Assembly: GCA_026929865.2 (NCBI GenBank)
Contig: CM049405.1
Location: 17,067,001-17,131,000 of the forward strand
Source of the DNA: Hyperoplus lanceolatus
Taxonomy: Eukaryota; Chordata; Actinopteri; Uranoscopiformes; Ammodytidae
Direction: 5' to 3'
Length of the DNA stretch: 64,000 nt
Made by a program: the position numbers and the translations under genes. Under the pieces are notes generated by a model. The model ran no database searches. It saw nothing but the letters and a program-made list of their open reading frames with translations, and was not told the DNA's origin. This document shows positions 23,741-33,299 of the stretch, piece by piece (position 1 is the first letter of the stretch; each line of letters opens with the position of its first letter).

Positions 23741-24233
23741 TATTATTTTTCTCCGCGTAAAACTGGTGCTGCAGCCCAAACCGTAAAGGGTAGGGACATG
23801 CCACTTGCATGACTAGATCCAGGTCCGTGCCTGGTACGCAGACAAAAAAATTCAGACATGCCGGCCACTAGGTGGCGCTACAAAAAAAGGAAAACGTGTA
23901 AAACTTCCACACCGAAAGTCCGACAGTCAAAAACTTTATATCCACAGATGCCCACAAGTCAGCTGAATCTTTTGAGATATGCCACTCCCATTTGCGTATA
24001 TATAGATTTTTCGCTACATCGCAAAAACTGTGTCAGTCACCAAAACATACTCCTCCTACAGTTTTCGCCTGATTTGGACCAAACTAAAAGCATTATGCTC
24101 TACCGACTCCCACGAGCAAAATTTGGTCAAATAGTTTTTCTACGACCATTGGAAGACCAAACGCTAGCGCTGTAAAGATTCGATTTTTCGATATGGAACA
24201 TTTCTTCTTATTTTTATTTAAAATGGTGCTGCA
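23741..24233 (+). repeat. Helentron-like copy 2, body before the L2 insertion
   Basis: The body runs TGCTGCAGCCCAAACCGTAA, GACATGCCACTTGCATGACT, GCCACTAGGTGGCGCTACA and CCGACTCCCACGAGC up to AAAATGGTGCTGCA. There it is interrupted by the L2 LINE. The matching continuation resumes at 29193 with ACCGTAAAGGG. Confidence 0.8.
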
Positions 24234-24440
24234 AGGCAAGGCAAGGCAAGGCAAGTTTATTTATATAGCACAATTCAGACACAAGGCCACTCAAAGTGCT
24301 TTACAGGGGCAAGATTAGAATACATAAAACACATTATAAAACATTTAAAAGCGAATAAAAGAAGCAAATAAAAATAAAATAAAAATTAAAACTCGATTTA
24401 AAAACATAATAAAAGAAGCAAATAAAATGAAAATTGCAAG

Positions 24441-27418
24441 TTAAAAAGGAAACAAAAAAGTCTTCAGACTCGATTTAAAAGAACTGAGAGTTGCAGCAGA
24501 CCTCAAGTTCTCTGGGAGTTTGTTCCAGATTGTTGGTGCATAAAAACTAAAAGCTGCTTCTCCTCGTTTAGTCCTAACTCTAGGGACTGTAAGTAGACCT
24601 GTCCCAGACGACCTAAGGGCTCTGGACGGTTCATAACTTATCAGCATATCAGTAATGTATTTTGGCCCTAAACCATTTAGTGCTTTATAAACCAACATCA
24701 GAATTTTGAAATCAATTCTTTGAGTGACTGGAAGCCAATGTAAAGACCTCAGAACTGGGGTAATGTGATCCACCTTTTTGGTCCTAGTGAGGACTCGAGC
24801 AGCAGCGTTCTGAATTAGCTGAAGCTGTCTGATTGATTTTTTTGGAAGGCCAGCAAGGACACTGTTACAGTAGTCAAGTCTACTAAAGATAAATGCATGG
24901 ACAAGTTTTTCTAAATCTTGCTGAGACATAAGCCCTTTAATTCTTGATATGTTTTTTAGGTGGTAGTAGGCTGATTTATTGATTGATTTTATGTGTTTCT
25001 TGAAATTCAAGTCAGAATCTACAACAACACCAAGATTTCTGGCTTGGGGTGTAGTTTCTAACATAATGGATGTAAGCTGTGCGCTGACTTTTAATTGTTC
25101 ATCTTTGGCACCAAAGACAATTACTTCAGTTTTATCGTTGTTTAATTGAAGGAAATTTTGGCACATCCAATCATTGATTTGTTCAATGCACTTACTCAGT
25201 GCCTGTATTGGACTGTAGTCTCCTGGTGATATGGTTATGTAAATTTGTGTGTCGTCTGCATAATTATGGTAGCATAATTTGTTCTTATTCATAATCTGAG
25301 CTAGTGGGAGCATGTAGATGTTAAATAGAAGAGGGCCAAGAATGGAACCTTGGGGGACCCCGAATGTAATATTTGTCCGCTCAGATGTGAAATTGCCTAT
25401 TGACACATAGTAGTCTCTATCCTTTAAGTAGGATTCAAACCAGCTTAGTACAGTTCCCGAAAGTCCAATCCAGTTTGCTAGTCGATCTAGTAATATGCTG
25501 TGGTCAACTGTGTCAAAAGCGGCACTGAGATCCAGTAAAACTAAGACAGAACTTTTGCCACTGTCTGTGTTTAAGTGGATGTCATTGAGGACCTTAACCA
25601 GAGCAGTCTCAGTGCTGTGGTGTTGTCGAAATCCTGACTGGAAGACATCAAAGCAGTTATTCATTGCTAAGTAGTTATTTAGCTGTTGATAAACAGCTTT
25701 TTCAATGATTTTACTTAAAAATGGTAGGTTAGATATGGGCCTATAATTTTTCATGAGTGATGTATCTAGATTGTTCTTTTTTAAGAGTGGCTTGATGACT
25801 GCTGTTTTCAGGGCCTGTGGGAATACACCTGTCTGAAGGGGCATATTGACAATTTGTAGAACATCTGAGGCCATACAGCTAAAAACAGTTTTAAAGAAGC
25901 CTGTGGGCAGAATGTCAAGGCAACAGGATGAGGAGTTCAGGTGTTGTATAATGTCCTCCAGGTTTTTGTGGTTTATAATATAAAATTCTGTCATTGCATT
26001 TGAATTGATTTTAAGAGGGAACACATATGTTGAACTTGATATTGATGCAGTGACAGCTTGTCTAATTTTGTGAATTTTCTCAGTAAAGAAGGAGGCAAAT
26101 TCATTGCAGGCCCTCGTGGAAAGATGCTCAGACGCTACTGGCACAGGAGGGTTTGTTAATCTGTCGACAGTAGCAAACAGGGCACGTGCATTGTTGTTGT
26201 TTTTGGTGATGATGTCAGAAAAGAAAGAAAGCCTTGCATTTCTCAGTTCTGAGTTAAACGTGCACAGTTTCTCTTTGAAGATGTCATAATGAACCTGGAG
26301 ATTTGTTTTTCGCCACCTGCGTTCTGCTTTACGGCACTCTCTTCTTTCTATTCTGACCTGCGGGGCATTTCTCCAAGGAGATCTTTTCTTACCAGAGACA
26401 ACCTTCATCTTAGTGGGCGCAATAGCATCTATAACACTTGTAAGTTTGCCGTTAAAGTTGTCTAAGAGCTCCTTAACTGAGTTACAGGGGAGGGGTGGTA
26501 TCGAAGAAAATGCTTGAATGAATGTTTCACTGGTATTTTCTGTAATATACCGCTTTTTGATTACTTTTGACTGATCAATTGTGTGAACAGACATTGTACT
26601 CTCAAAAAATAAACAGGAATGGTCTGAGAGGGGACCCATATCTGTCACTGTTATGTCTGAAATGTTCATTCCTCTGGAAATGATAAGGTCCAGCGTGTGC
26701 CCTTTGTTATGAGTTCGTTTGTCAACATGCTGATTTAGTCCAAAGTTGTCAAGGACACAGCACAGTTCTTTCGCACATCTGTCCTCTGGTTTGTCAGTAT
26801 GAATATTGAAATCTCCGACGATTAATACACAGTCAAACTCAGTACAGATTACAGACAGCAGTTCAGTAAGTTCATCAAAAAAGCTTGCATTGTATTGTGG
26901 TGGCCGGTAGATATTGATGAAAATAGCTCTAGAGGCTGAATTTAACTGTAGAGCCACATACTCAAATGAATCAAAATTTCCATAAGACATCTTTTTGCAT
27001 TGTAGAGATTCTTTAAACAGAATAGCAACCCCCCTCCTTTTTTATGCACTCTGGATTCACTCACAAAATTGTAATTTGCGGGGGCGGACTCTATAAGAAC
27101 AGCTGAGCTGTTATCTTGGTCTAACCAAGTTTCAGTTAAAAACATAAAATTAAGATTGTGCCTAGTAATAAGATCATTAATTAAAAATGTTTTACCTGCC
27201 AAGGATCTGATGTTTAATAAAGCTAAATTTAGTGTGTTCGAAGCATTGTCAGCCCGATTTATTTCAGCACACTGTGGCTGAAGAGGAATGCTTATCAGAT
27301 TTGATACATTTACAGGATTTAAGAGTTTCCTGTTACTTGAGATACACTTTGAGAAACAGGGCCCCAGCTTATCCTGTGAGTCGTAGGCGTTAACTATGTA
27401 GCTGCGGCCCGGCACATA
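24441..27418 (-). pseudogene. L2 LINE ORF2: endonuclease-reverse transcriptase, one frameshift
   Basis: The N-terminal AP endonuclease shows LNIRSLAGK, FLTETWLD, YRPPQ, GDFNIH and SDHSCLFF. The RT shows YRPISNLPFLSKIIEK, FQSGFRQHHSTETAL, LVLLDLSAAFDTVDHSILL, FGVPQGSILGPLLFNIYMLP and HNYADDTQIY (catalytic YADD). The C-terminal part includes LQLIQNAAARVLT, SLHWLPV and FYAPTIWNKLPENLR, all hallmarks of the L2 clade. The frame is broken once near 27.03 kb, where a G run after RVHKKGGG appears one base short. Apart from that it is open for about 990 codons. The frame opens directly after the ORF1 stop without its own ATG (TGA-TAT-GTG), in the same frame as ORF1. Confidence 0.92.
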
Positions 27419-28909
27419 TCAACAAGTGCTGACATCATCAGTCTCACTAGCCTGATGATGATGACGTCGCGGTGGGATCAGCGGGGGTTTGCGTGGCGGG
27501 GTGAAGAGCCGGGCGCTGTGGCTTAGATTGGCGAGTTGAGGGGGACGTTGACTGCTGGGGGTACATATGATTTCCTTAAATCCCAGATCAGGAGAGGATG
27601 GAGAAAGGGTGGTTGTAGGAGAGAAACGAGGAGAGAGAGGTCGGCTTGGTGTTGACCTGCGTGGTCCAGGGGAGACGGGGATGGGTGGAGCCCCCTCCTC
27701 TCTGCCCTGATATCTCTCCTGGTCTGAGCTGTCATCTGGGGCCGGCAGTTGTCCTTCGGCGCTGCTGCTACGCTGTGTTATCTTCTTCTCCTGGGCCTTG
27801 TCCTTGGCAAGAACAGATTGGTGACGTAGGACGTACATCACGTTGGATGTGAATAGTTTGACTCCAGCCTTATTTAGACAAAGTCCATCTGTCTTAAAAA
27901 GCTGCTTGCGGTTCCAGAAAATGTTAAAATTGTCAATAAAATGCACTGAGTGGTCAGGGCACACAGTTGAAAGCCATGTGTTCAGTGCTAACAGTCTAGT
28001 GAATCGCTCAGGTCCTCTTCTGATTGGTGGCAGAGGACCACTGATAAACACCTCAGCATTCAGTGAGCTGACCGTGTTCAGGAGATTCTTAAAGTCCTGT
28101 TTCAACATTTCAGACTCTTGTTTTACAACATCATTTGATCCGATGTGCAGAATGATGTTCTTTACAGTTGTGTGTGCAGCTGCAATTTCCAGGATTCTCT
28201 CTTCTAGGTCCGACACCATATCATTTGGAAAGCAGAGTACTTTGGTATCAACACTAAACATGCTTTTCATATCTCTAACAGAAAAGTCTCCAACTATCAG
28301 GGTTTCAGGCCTGGTCGTTAGCTTGGTTAGCCCGGTTGTTAGCTCTCTCTGTGGCTCTTGGCTTTCGGGCCTTACCTTGTTGTGTGAAGGCGCTATGCTA
28401 TCTTGGTCATCAGAGGGAAATCCAGGGACTTGCATCAGTGGAGTAAACCGGTTCGACACTTGCACACTTGTTTGCTGTGGAAGTTTGTTGTTGTTACCTC
28501 TCTCCCTTGCAGTAATCCATTGCTGCGGCCTCCGAGGCGCGGGGGTTGAGGAGGCACCGTGCCTGAGTGATAACGCAGGCCAGCCATCCAGATCAGTCAT
28601 CTCATGGTGCTCGGCCCTGCCGGTTATCCGTCCTCCCTTTTCCAATCTCTTTGGCCTTCCACCAAGACGATTCCAGGGAGGGTTATCACTAACCTGGACA
28701 CGGCCCTTTTGTTTCTTCATAGCCTTGTCGGTGCTAGTTAGCTGTGCGTTAGCTCGATCTTGTCCACTGTTTAAAGTCACTGATAGAGTGGTGTCGTTCC
28801 CACATAGTCCATTCACATCAATGTTCATTTCTATTAGATTCATTTTTGTTTCCAGTGCTGTAATCCTCTGTAGGAGTGTTTGATAGTCCTCGTTAGATAA
28901 GGGAGGCAT
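27419..28909 (-). CDS. L2 LINE ORF1: coiled coil plus SGNH/GDSL-esterase-like protein
   Basis: I chose the start at MPPLSNEDY (28909); an in-frame upstream ATG at 28987 would add 26 residues. Residues 1-30 form a heptad-like helix (LLQRITALETKMNLIEMNI), likely for oligomerisation. The middle is basic and Ser/Pro-rich. Residues about 200-375 carry SGNH-hydrolase blocks: LIVGDFSVRDM (block I, with F where the catalytic Ser of GDS is usual), ILHIGSNDV (block III, GxND) and TDGLCLNKAG (block V, Asp; the His position reads C-L-N). Esterase-type ORF1 proteins are known from CR1 and L2 LINEs, where they bind RNA/membranes. The altered residues suggest loss of hydrolase activity. The C-terminus is Pro/Ser-rich. 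Confidence 0.88.
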   Translation of the reverse strand: MPPLSNEDYQTLLQRITALETKMNLIEMNIDVNGLCGNDTTLSVTLNSGQDRANAQLTSTDKAMKKQKGRVQVSDNPPWNRLGGRPKRLEKGGRITGRAEHHEMTDLDGWPALSLRHGASSTPAPRRPQQWITARERGNNNKLPQQTSVQVSNRFTPLMQVPGFPSDDQDSIAPSHNKVRPESQEPQRELTTGLTKLTTRPETLIVGDFSVRDMKSMFSVDTKVLCFPNDMVSDLEERILEIAAAHTTVKNIILHIGSNDVVKQESEMLKQDFKNLLNTVSSLNAEVFISGPLPPIRRGPERFTRLLALNTWLSTVCPDHSVHFIDNFNIFWNRKQLFKTDGLCLNKAGVKLFTSNVMYVLRHQSVLAKDKAQEKKITQRSSSAEGQLPAPDDSSDQERYQGREEGAPPIPVSPGPRRSTPSRPLSPRFSPTTTLSPSSPDLGFKEIICTPSSQRPPQLANLSHSARLFTPPRKPPLIPPRRHHHQASETDDVSTC

Positions 28910-29192
28910 CTTGCTGCTAATTAGCTTTAGCTGAGCGCCTCGCTTCCAGTCACCACAGGCTTGTCCTGTTGTTAGGCCCCCCCTCACGTTCTATTGAGAA
29001 GGTCGTAAAAGTGTCCAAAAATGCCTGTAGTATCTATAAAAGTAAAAATAAATTACAGTCCCTTTGATTTGTATGTATCCAGGACCTGCTGCTAAATTTA
29101 TTATCGAGGAAAAATAAGAATGTAAGCAAAAAGTGCAAGAGGAGGAGAGAGCAAGCAGAAAAGCGTCTGCACAGTAGGAAAGCAGGAAGCAA

Positions 29193-30393
29193 CACCGTAA
29201 AGGGCTGGGACATGCCACTTGCATGACTAGATCCAAGTCCGTGCCTGGTACACAGACGAAAAAATTCAGACATCCCGGCCACTAGGTGGCGCTACAACAA
29301 AGGAAAACGCGTTTGGGGCTATAACTTCCGCACCGAAAGTCCGACAGTCAAATACTTTATATCCACAGATGCCCACAAGTCAGCTGCATCTTTTGAGATA
29401 TGCCACGCCCATTTGCGTATATATAGGTTTTTCGCTACATCGCAAAGACTGTGTCTGTCACCAAAACATACTCCTCCTACAGTTTTTGCCCGATTTGGAC
29501 GAAACCAAAAGCATTATGCTCTACCGACTCCCACGAGCAAAAGTTGGTCAAAGAATTTTTCTACGACCATCGGAAGACTAAATGGTAGCGATTTAAAGAT
29601 TTGATTTTTCAATTTGGAATGTTTCTCATGTAAAATGGTGCTGCAGCCCAAACCGTAAAGGGTTGGGACATGCCACTTGCATGACTAGATCAAGGTCCAT
29701 GCCTGGTACGGAGACAAAAAAATTCAGACATACCGACCACTAGGTGGCGCTACAACAAAGGAAAATGCGTTTTGGGCTATAACTCCCACACCGAAAGTCT
29801 GACAGTCCAAAACTTTATATCCACAGATGCCCACAAGTCAGTTGCATGTTTTGAGATAGGCCACGCCCATTTTCGTATGGGATTTTTTTTTGCTACATCG
29901 CAAAAACTGTGTCAGTCACCAAAACACACTCCTCCTACAGTTTTTGCCCGATTTGGACGAAACCAAAAGCATTATGCTCTACCGACTCCCACGAGCAAAA
30001 CTCGTATAAAGAATCTTTCTACAACCATCGGAAGACCAAATGGTAGCGCTTTAAAGATTTGCACATTAGCTACCTTGTACCAAACTGCTCCTAAATCCAA
30101 AACGATTCATCCTATTAACACCAAACTTAACACATGTGTTTGTCCTATGGTTCTCAGGTTGGTTCTACTTTTTCCTTAAATTGCTCCAAAAGGGGGCGCC
30201 AAAAACACACTTGAGCATCTTTCTCTGCAATTTTTTTGCCTTTTGGTCTATAACTCCCAAACCAAACATCCCACATTCAAAAACTTTACATCCCCGGATT
30301 CCGTGAAGCAGGGGCCGGCGCCGCGGACGACGACGCCCAATCCCGAGTCGCATGGGAGGCTTGGCCCCCGTTCACAACTGCTTGCAGTTCTAG
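29193..30393 (+). repeat. Helentron-like copy 2, remaining body and 3' terminus
   Basis: The body resumes at ACCGTAAAGGGCTGGGACAT. An internal direct duplication of about 430 bp is visible, because the TGCTGCAGCCCAAACCGTAA to TTTAAAGATTTG module occurs at ~29.19-29.63 kb and again at ~29.64-30.06 kb. It ends GGGAGGCTTGGCCCCCGTTC, then the AACTGCTTGCAGTT hairpin and CTAG at 30393. Confidence 0.8.
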
Positions 30394-31301
30394 TTATTAG
30401 GGGGCCAAACCCGAGTAGGGCCTGGGACCGCGTTTTGCAGAGCAACGCGGTTCCTAAGCCCTGCTGGGCAGGGAACCCTATTGTTTTTGTAGGGATTATT
30501 ATTATTAGGGGGCCAAGCCCGAGTAGGGCCTGGGACCGCGTTTTGCAGAGCAACGCGGTTCCCAAGCCCTGCTGGGCAGGGAACCCTATTGTTTTTGTCG
30601 GGATTATTATTATTATTATTATTCTTATTCTTTATTCTTATTCTTCCATGCGTAAAAGTGGTGCTGCAGCCCAAACCGTAAAGGGTTGGGACATGCCACT
30701 TGCATCACTAGTTCAGACCCCTGGTCTCTCAGCATACAAAAAAATCCAGACATGCCGGCCACTAGGTGGCGCAACAACAAAGGAAAAGGCGTTTTGGGCT
30801 ATAACTTCCGCAAAAACTGTCAGTCACCAAAACACACACCTCCTAGAGTTTTTGCCCGATTTGGACGAAACCAAAAGCATTATGCTCTACCGACTCCCAC
30901 GAGCCAAATTTGGATAAGGAATTTTTCTACGACCATCGGAAGACCAAACGGTAGCGCTTTAAAGATTTGCACATTAGCTACCTTGTACCAAACTCCTCCT
31001 AAATTCAAACGATTCATCCTATTAACACCAAACTTCACACAAGTGTTTGTCCTATGGTTCTCAGGTTGGTTCTACTTTTTCCTTAAATTGCTCCAAAAGG
31101 GGGCGCCAAAAGCACACATGAGCATCTTTCTCTGCGATCTTTTTGCCTTTTGGTCTATAACTCCCAAACCAAACATTCCACATTCAAAAACTTTACATCC
31201 CCGGATTCCGTGAAGCAAGGGGCCGGCGCCGCGGACGACGACGCCCGATCCCGAGTCGCGTGGGAGGCTTGGCCCCCGGTCACAACTGCTTGCAGTTCTA
31301 G
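30394..31301 (+). repeat. Helentron-like copy 3, two units plus body
   Basis: Two ~105-bp units are followed by (ATT)n, a CTTATTCTTTATT stretch and a shortened body. The part between GCTATAACTTCCG and CAAAAACTGTCAG is deleted relative to copy 2. It ends with the same subterminal GGCTTGGCCCCC, hairpin and CTAG at 31301, where LINE A resumes. Confidence 0.8.
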
Positions 31302-31870
31302 TTTTTGTTATAATTCACAGCCTTCCAAAATAGTGCAGGGTTGGAGTAGCAGTTGGAAATTAGTCTGAGGTAGTAATCTGATTTAGCTTTCCTAACCATG
31401 GATATGCACCTATTTCTGATTTGTCTGAAAGCAGTCCACTTAGAGTTTTCACCAGAGTGTCAAAGCTCGGGACCATGCTTTATTTCTCTCTGCAAATACA
31501 TCGGACAATTCATTTGTGAACCAGGGGTTTGATCTATTTTTACTCTGTGCTTTTTAAGGGGTGCATGCTTGTTCAAAATGGAGTAAAAAGTATTGGTGAA
31601 AAATTCTAAGGCCAATTCCACATCAGATATTTCACTTGTGAGATGAATGTCACTTTGATAAGAGTTCATTTAAAAATGCTTGCTTGTTAAACCTTTAAAA
31701 TTACGCTTAATAATGATTTTGGGTTGAGATTTTTTAAGATGAATACTTCTGATACAGGCCACCGGGCAGTGATCACTGACTCCAAGCTCAAAGACACCAG
31801 CAGAAACTATTTTATTGCTTTGATTTCATTATATTAAATCGATCAAAGTTGATTTTGCTGGGTTTTTTGC
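31302..31870 (-). pseudogene. LINE A endonuclease end and linker
   Basis: Minus-strand codons read TLIDLI, then NQSNKIVSAGVFELGVSDHC (the SDH motif of APE endonucleases), KKSQPKIIIKRNF, FYSILNKHAPLKKHRVK and KAVNYNKN. The frame is interrupted by several stops and a frameshift. The element seems to end near 31.87 kb, upstream of which no more endonuclease is visible, so LINE A was 5'-truncated on insertion. Confidence 0.8.
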
Positions 31871-32373
31871 AAACACAATGATGGTAACGGTTTTGCATGC
31901 AAAATAAAATATCTCAGATGAAGCTGCTGCTTTTTAATCTGTTAGGAGTTTCATTTACTTCAGCATATGGTTCTTCAGATGGTGAAAAAAAGAGGGACTT
32001 TTCATTTGTGTGGCTATCTGGTCGATGCCCAACACAGTTATTGGGATTGAAGAAGGGTTGGTGGCATATGAATGATAAATGATATGAATGATAGCATGTA
32101 AAACACAAAGCGGAAAATGGGTGAAGGATTACCCCTGTGGTTCTCTCAACACATTCAAAAAGCTGATGAGGGAAGAACAAAGAAAGCCCCCAAATACCTT
32201 CTAAGCCTAACAACAGGATGCCATGACCATCTGTGTCCAAAAAAAGGCAGCACAATGTGGGGCCATGTCTGTACAGTGTAGCAGTCACATAGCAAATGTA
32301 AATGTAAAAAAAATGTAACAGTTATTGAAATTATGAACTTCTAGTACAGGCATTTTGTGAGAAAATAGGGGTG
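31871..32373. other. short non-coding stretch
   Basis: I see no repeat ends or coding signal here. It separates the LINE A 5' end from the inverted-arm element. Confidence 0.5.
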
Positions 32374-33299
32374 GACCTTAAAAAAATTGCAACAGAAACC
32401 ATTCCAACTGTTTTTGACTCATGAATATGTAATAAATAACATACTAAAAGTCTTAAGGAATCCATGTGGAGGAAAGTTATTTTTTAAGGGTTTTCTTAAC
32501 CACACCTTTTATGCCAATTTTCGGCTTCCTAAAGTACTGTTTTATGGTTGAGGGGATATGTGCCAAATTGATAACCTTTTCAGAAAAGCATGAAACTTGG
32601 TACACATATACAGTTTGGAGCCCTGAGCAGTTTCAGATATTTAGCCATTGCAAAATGTAATCATGGTTGCCGTGGCGACCATTTTACGTTCCGCCATAGC
32701 CTAATTATGCATTTTCCCTCATAACTCCTGAACCAAACATAATAACACATAACTAGTGATGTCTGCCCCCATGTTTTCATGGTCAGGGATTACAATGATA
32801 CCACATACAACATCAGAAACAGTGAAGGTCAGTAGTTAAGGGTGAATCCAATGTTTTTCCGAAAATGAAAGCCCAATTTCCGAAAACATCGGTGTGACTT
32901 TATAATTTGGGCCTATGTTGCATAAACATTGTGTAGCATTGTATGAGTTTTAATTTTGTTCTCTAACAAAGACATAGGCTTAAATGTTTGTAAAATAGCC
33001 TACTATAACAATATAAGAAAACACAAATATTTGTGAATGCTAAACTGGCACAAATTGATAAATTTTTGAACTGATGAACATGCATTTTAATATGAAAATA
33101 TTTTGGTGCACAGACATACTACTTATTCAAAGTGCAGCCAGAGCAGTACTAATGCAATGTGAAAGGGGTACATCAATGCATACCATGAGTATGCATTACC
33201 CTCTGACCCCCTCTGGCCTGTGATAACTTGAGAGGGGAGATGAGAAAAGACTAATTTCAATGTAGCCTTGTGTAATTGACTAAAAGAAACTCAACCTAG

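Larger units (their letters stand above)
24234..29192 (-). mobile_element. nearly full-length L2-clade LINE
   Basis: A 4.96-kb minus-strand element with a 5' UTR (28910-29192), ORF1 (27419-28909), ORF2 (24441-27418) and a 3' UTR. The 3' UTR ends in GTGCTATATAAATAAACTTG plus a (CCTTG)n tail, which appears as GCAAG repeats on the plus strand at 24234-24256. It split the body of Helentron-like copy 2: AAAATGGTGCTGCA lies on the left and ACCGTAAAGGG on the right. A few target bases were lost or obscured, and no clear target duplication is visible. Both ORFs are almost intact, so the insertion is recent. Confidence 0.92.
20217..31301 (+). mobile_element. three head-to-tail copies of a Helentron/Helitron-like non-coding element
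   Basis: The block starts TTATTAGGGGGCCAAG after LINE A sequence ending GTGCTAGAA. It ends with the palindrome AACTGCTTGCAGTT followed by CTAG, then LINE A resumes with TTTTTGTTATAA. Excising it rejoins LINE A codons in frame, with no target duplication longer than possibly TT. Internal copies meet at the identical junction CTAG|TTATTAGGGGG (22951/22952 and 30393/30394). Each copy has a 5' minisatellite of ~105-bp GC-rich units, then a ~0.9-kb body, then a subterminal GGCTTGGCCCCC (inverse of the 5' GGGGGCCAAGCC), then the hairpin and CTAG. A 3' hairpin with a CTRR end, no target duplication, an A-T/T-T insertion site and tandem copies all fit rolling-circle transposons. No Rep/helicase is present, so it would be non-autonomous. 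The class is inferred; the insertion and copy structure are seen directly. Confidence 0.6.
13715..31870 (-). mobile_element. LINE A: one non-LTR retrotransposon split into pieces by later insertions
   Basis: Four minus-strand segments read as one APE-type LINE. They are the endonuclease end plus linker (31302-31870), the linker and reverse transcriptase (18781-20216), the C-terminal domain (15196-15456) and the last codons plus 3' UTR (13715-13978). Three insertions separate them: the 20217-31301 block, the 15457-18780 TTAA element, and LINE B (13979-15195). Removing the first two restores the LINE frame across each junction: K-A-V-N-Y-N-K-N-S-S-T-V-P at the first, and V-G-W-S-S-L-K-E-R-R-D-A at the second (after removing one TTAA). 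The 5' end is truncated inside the endonuclease. The clade is CR1/L2/Rex1/jockey-like and I cannot place it more finely. Confidence 0.85.

Noticed and set aside
22274-24175. Plus-strand frames of 105-153 codons within the repeat bodies (also near 29.8-31.2 kb)
   Set aside because: The same sequence recurs with indels in every copy of the element and the frames are not conserved between copies.
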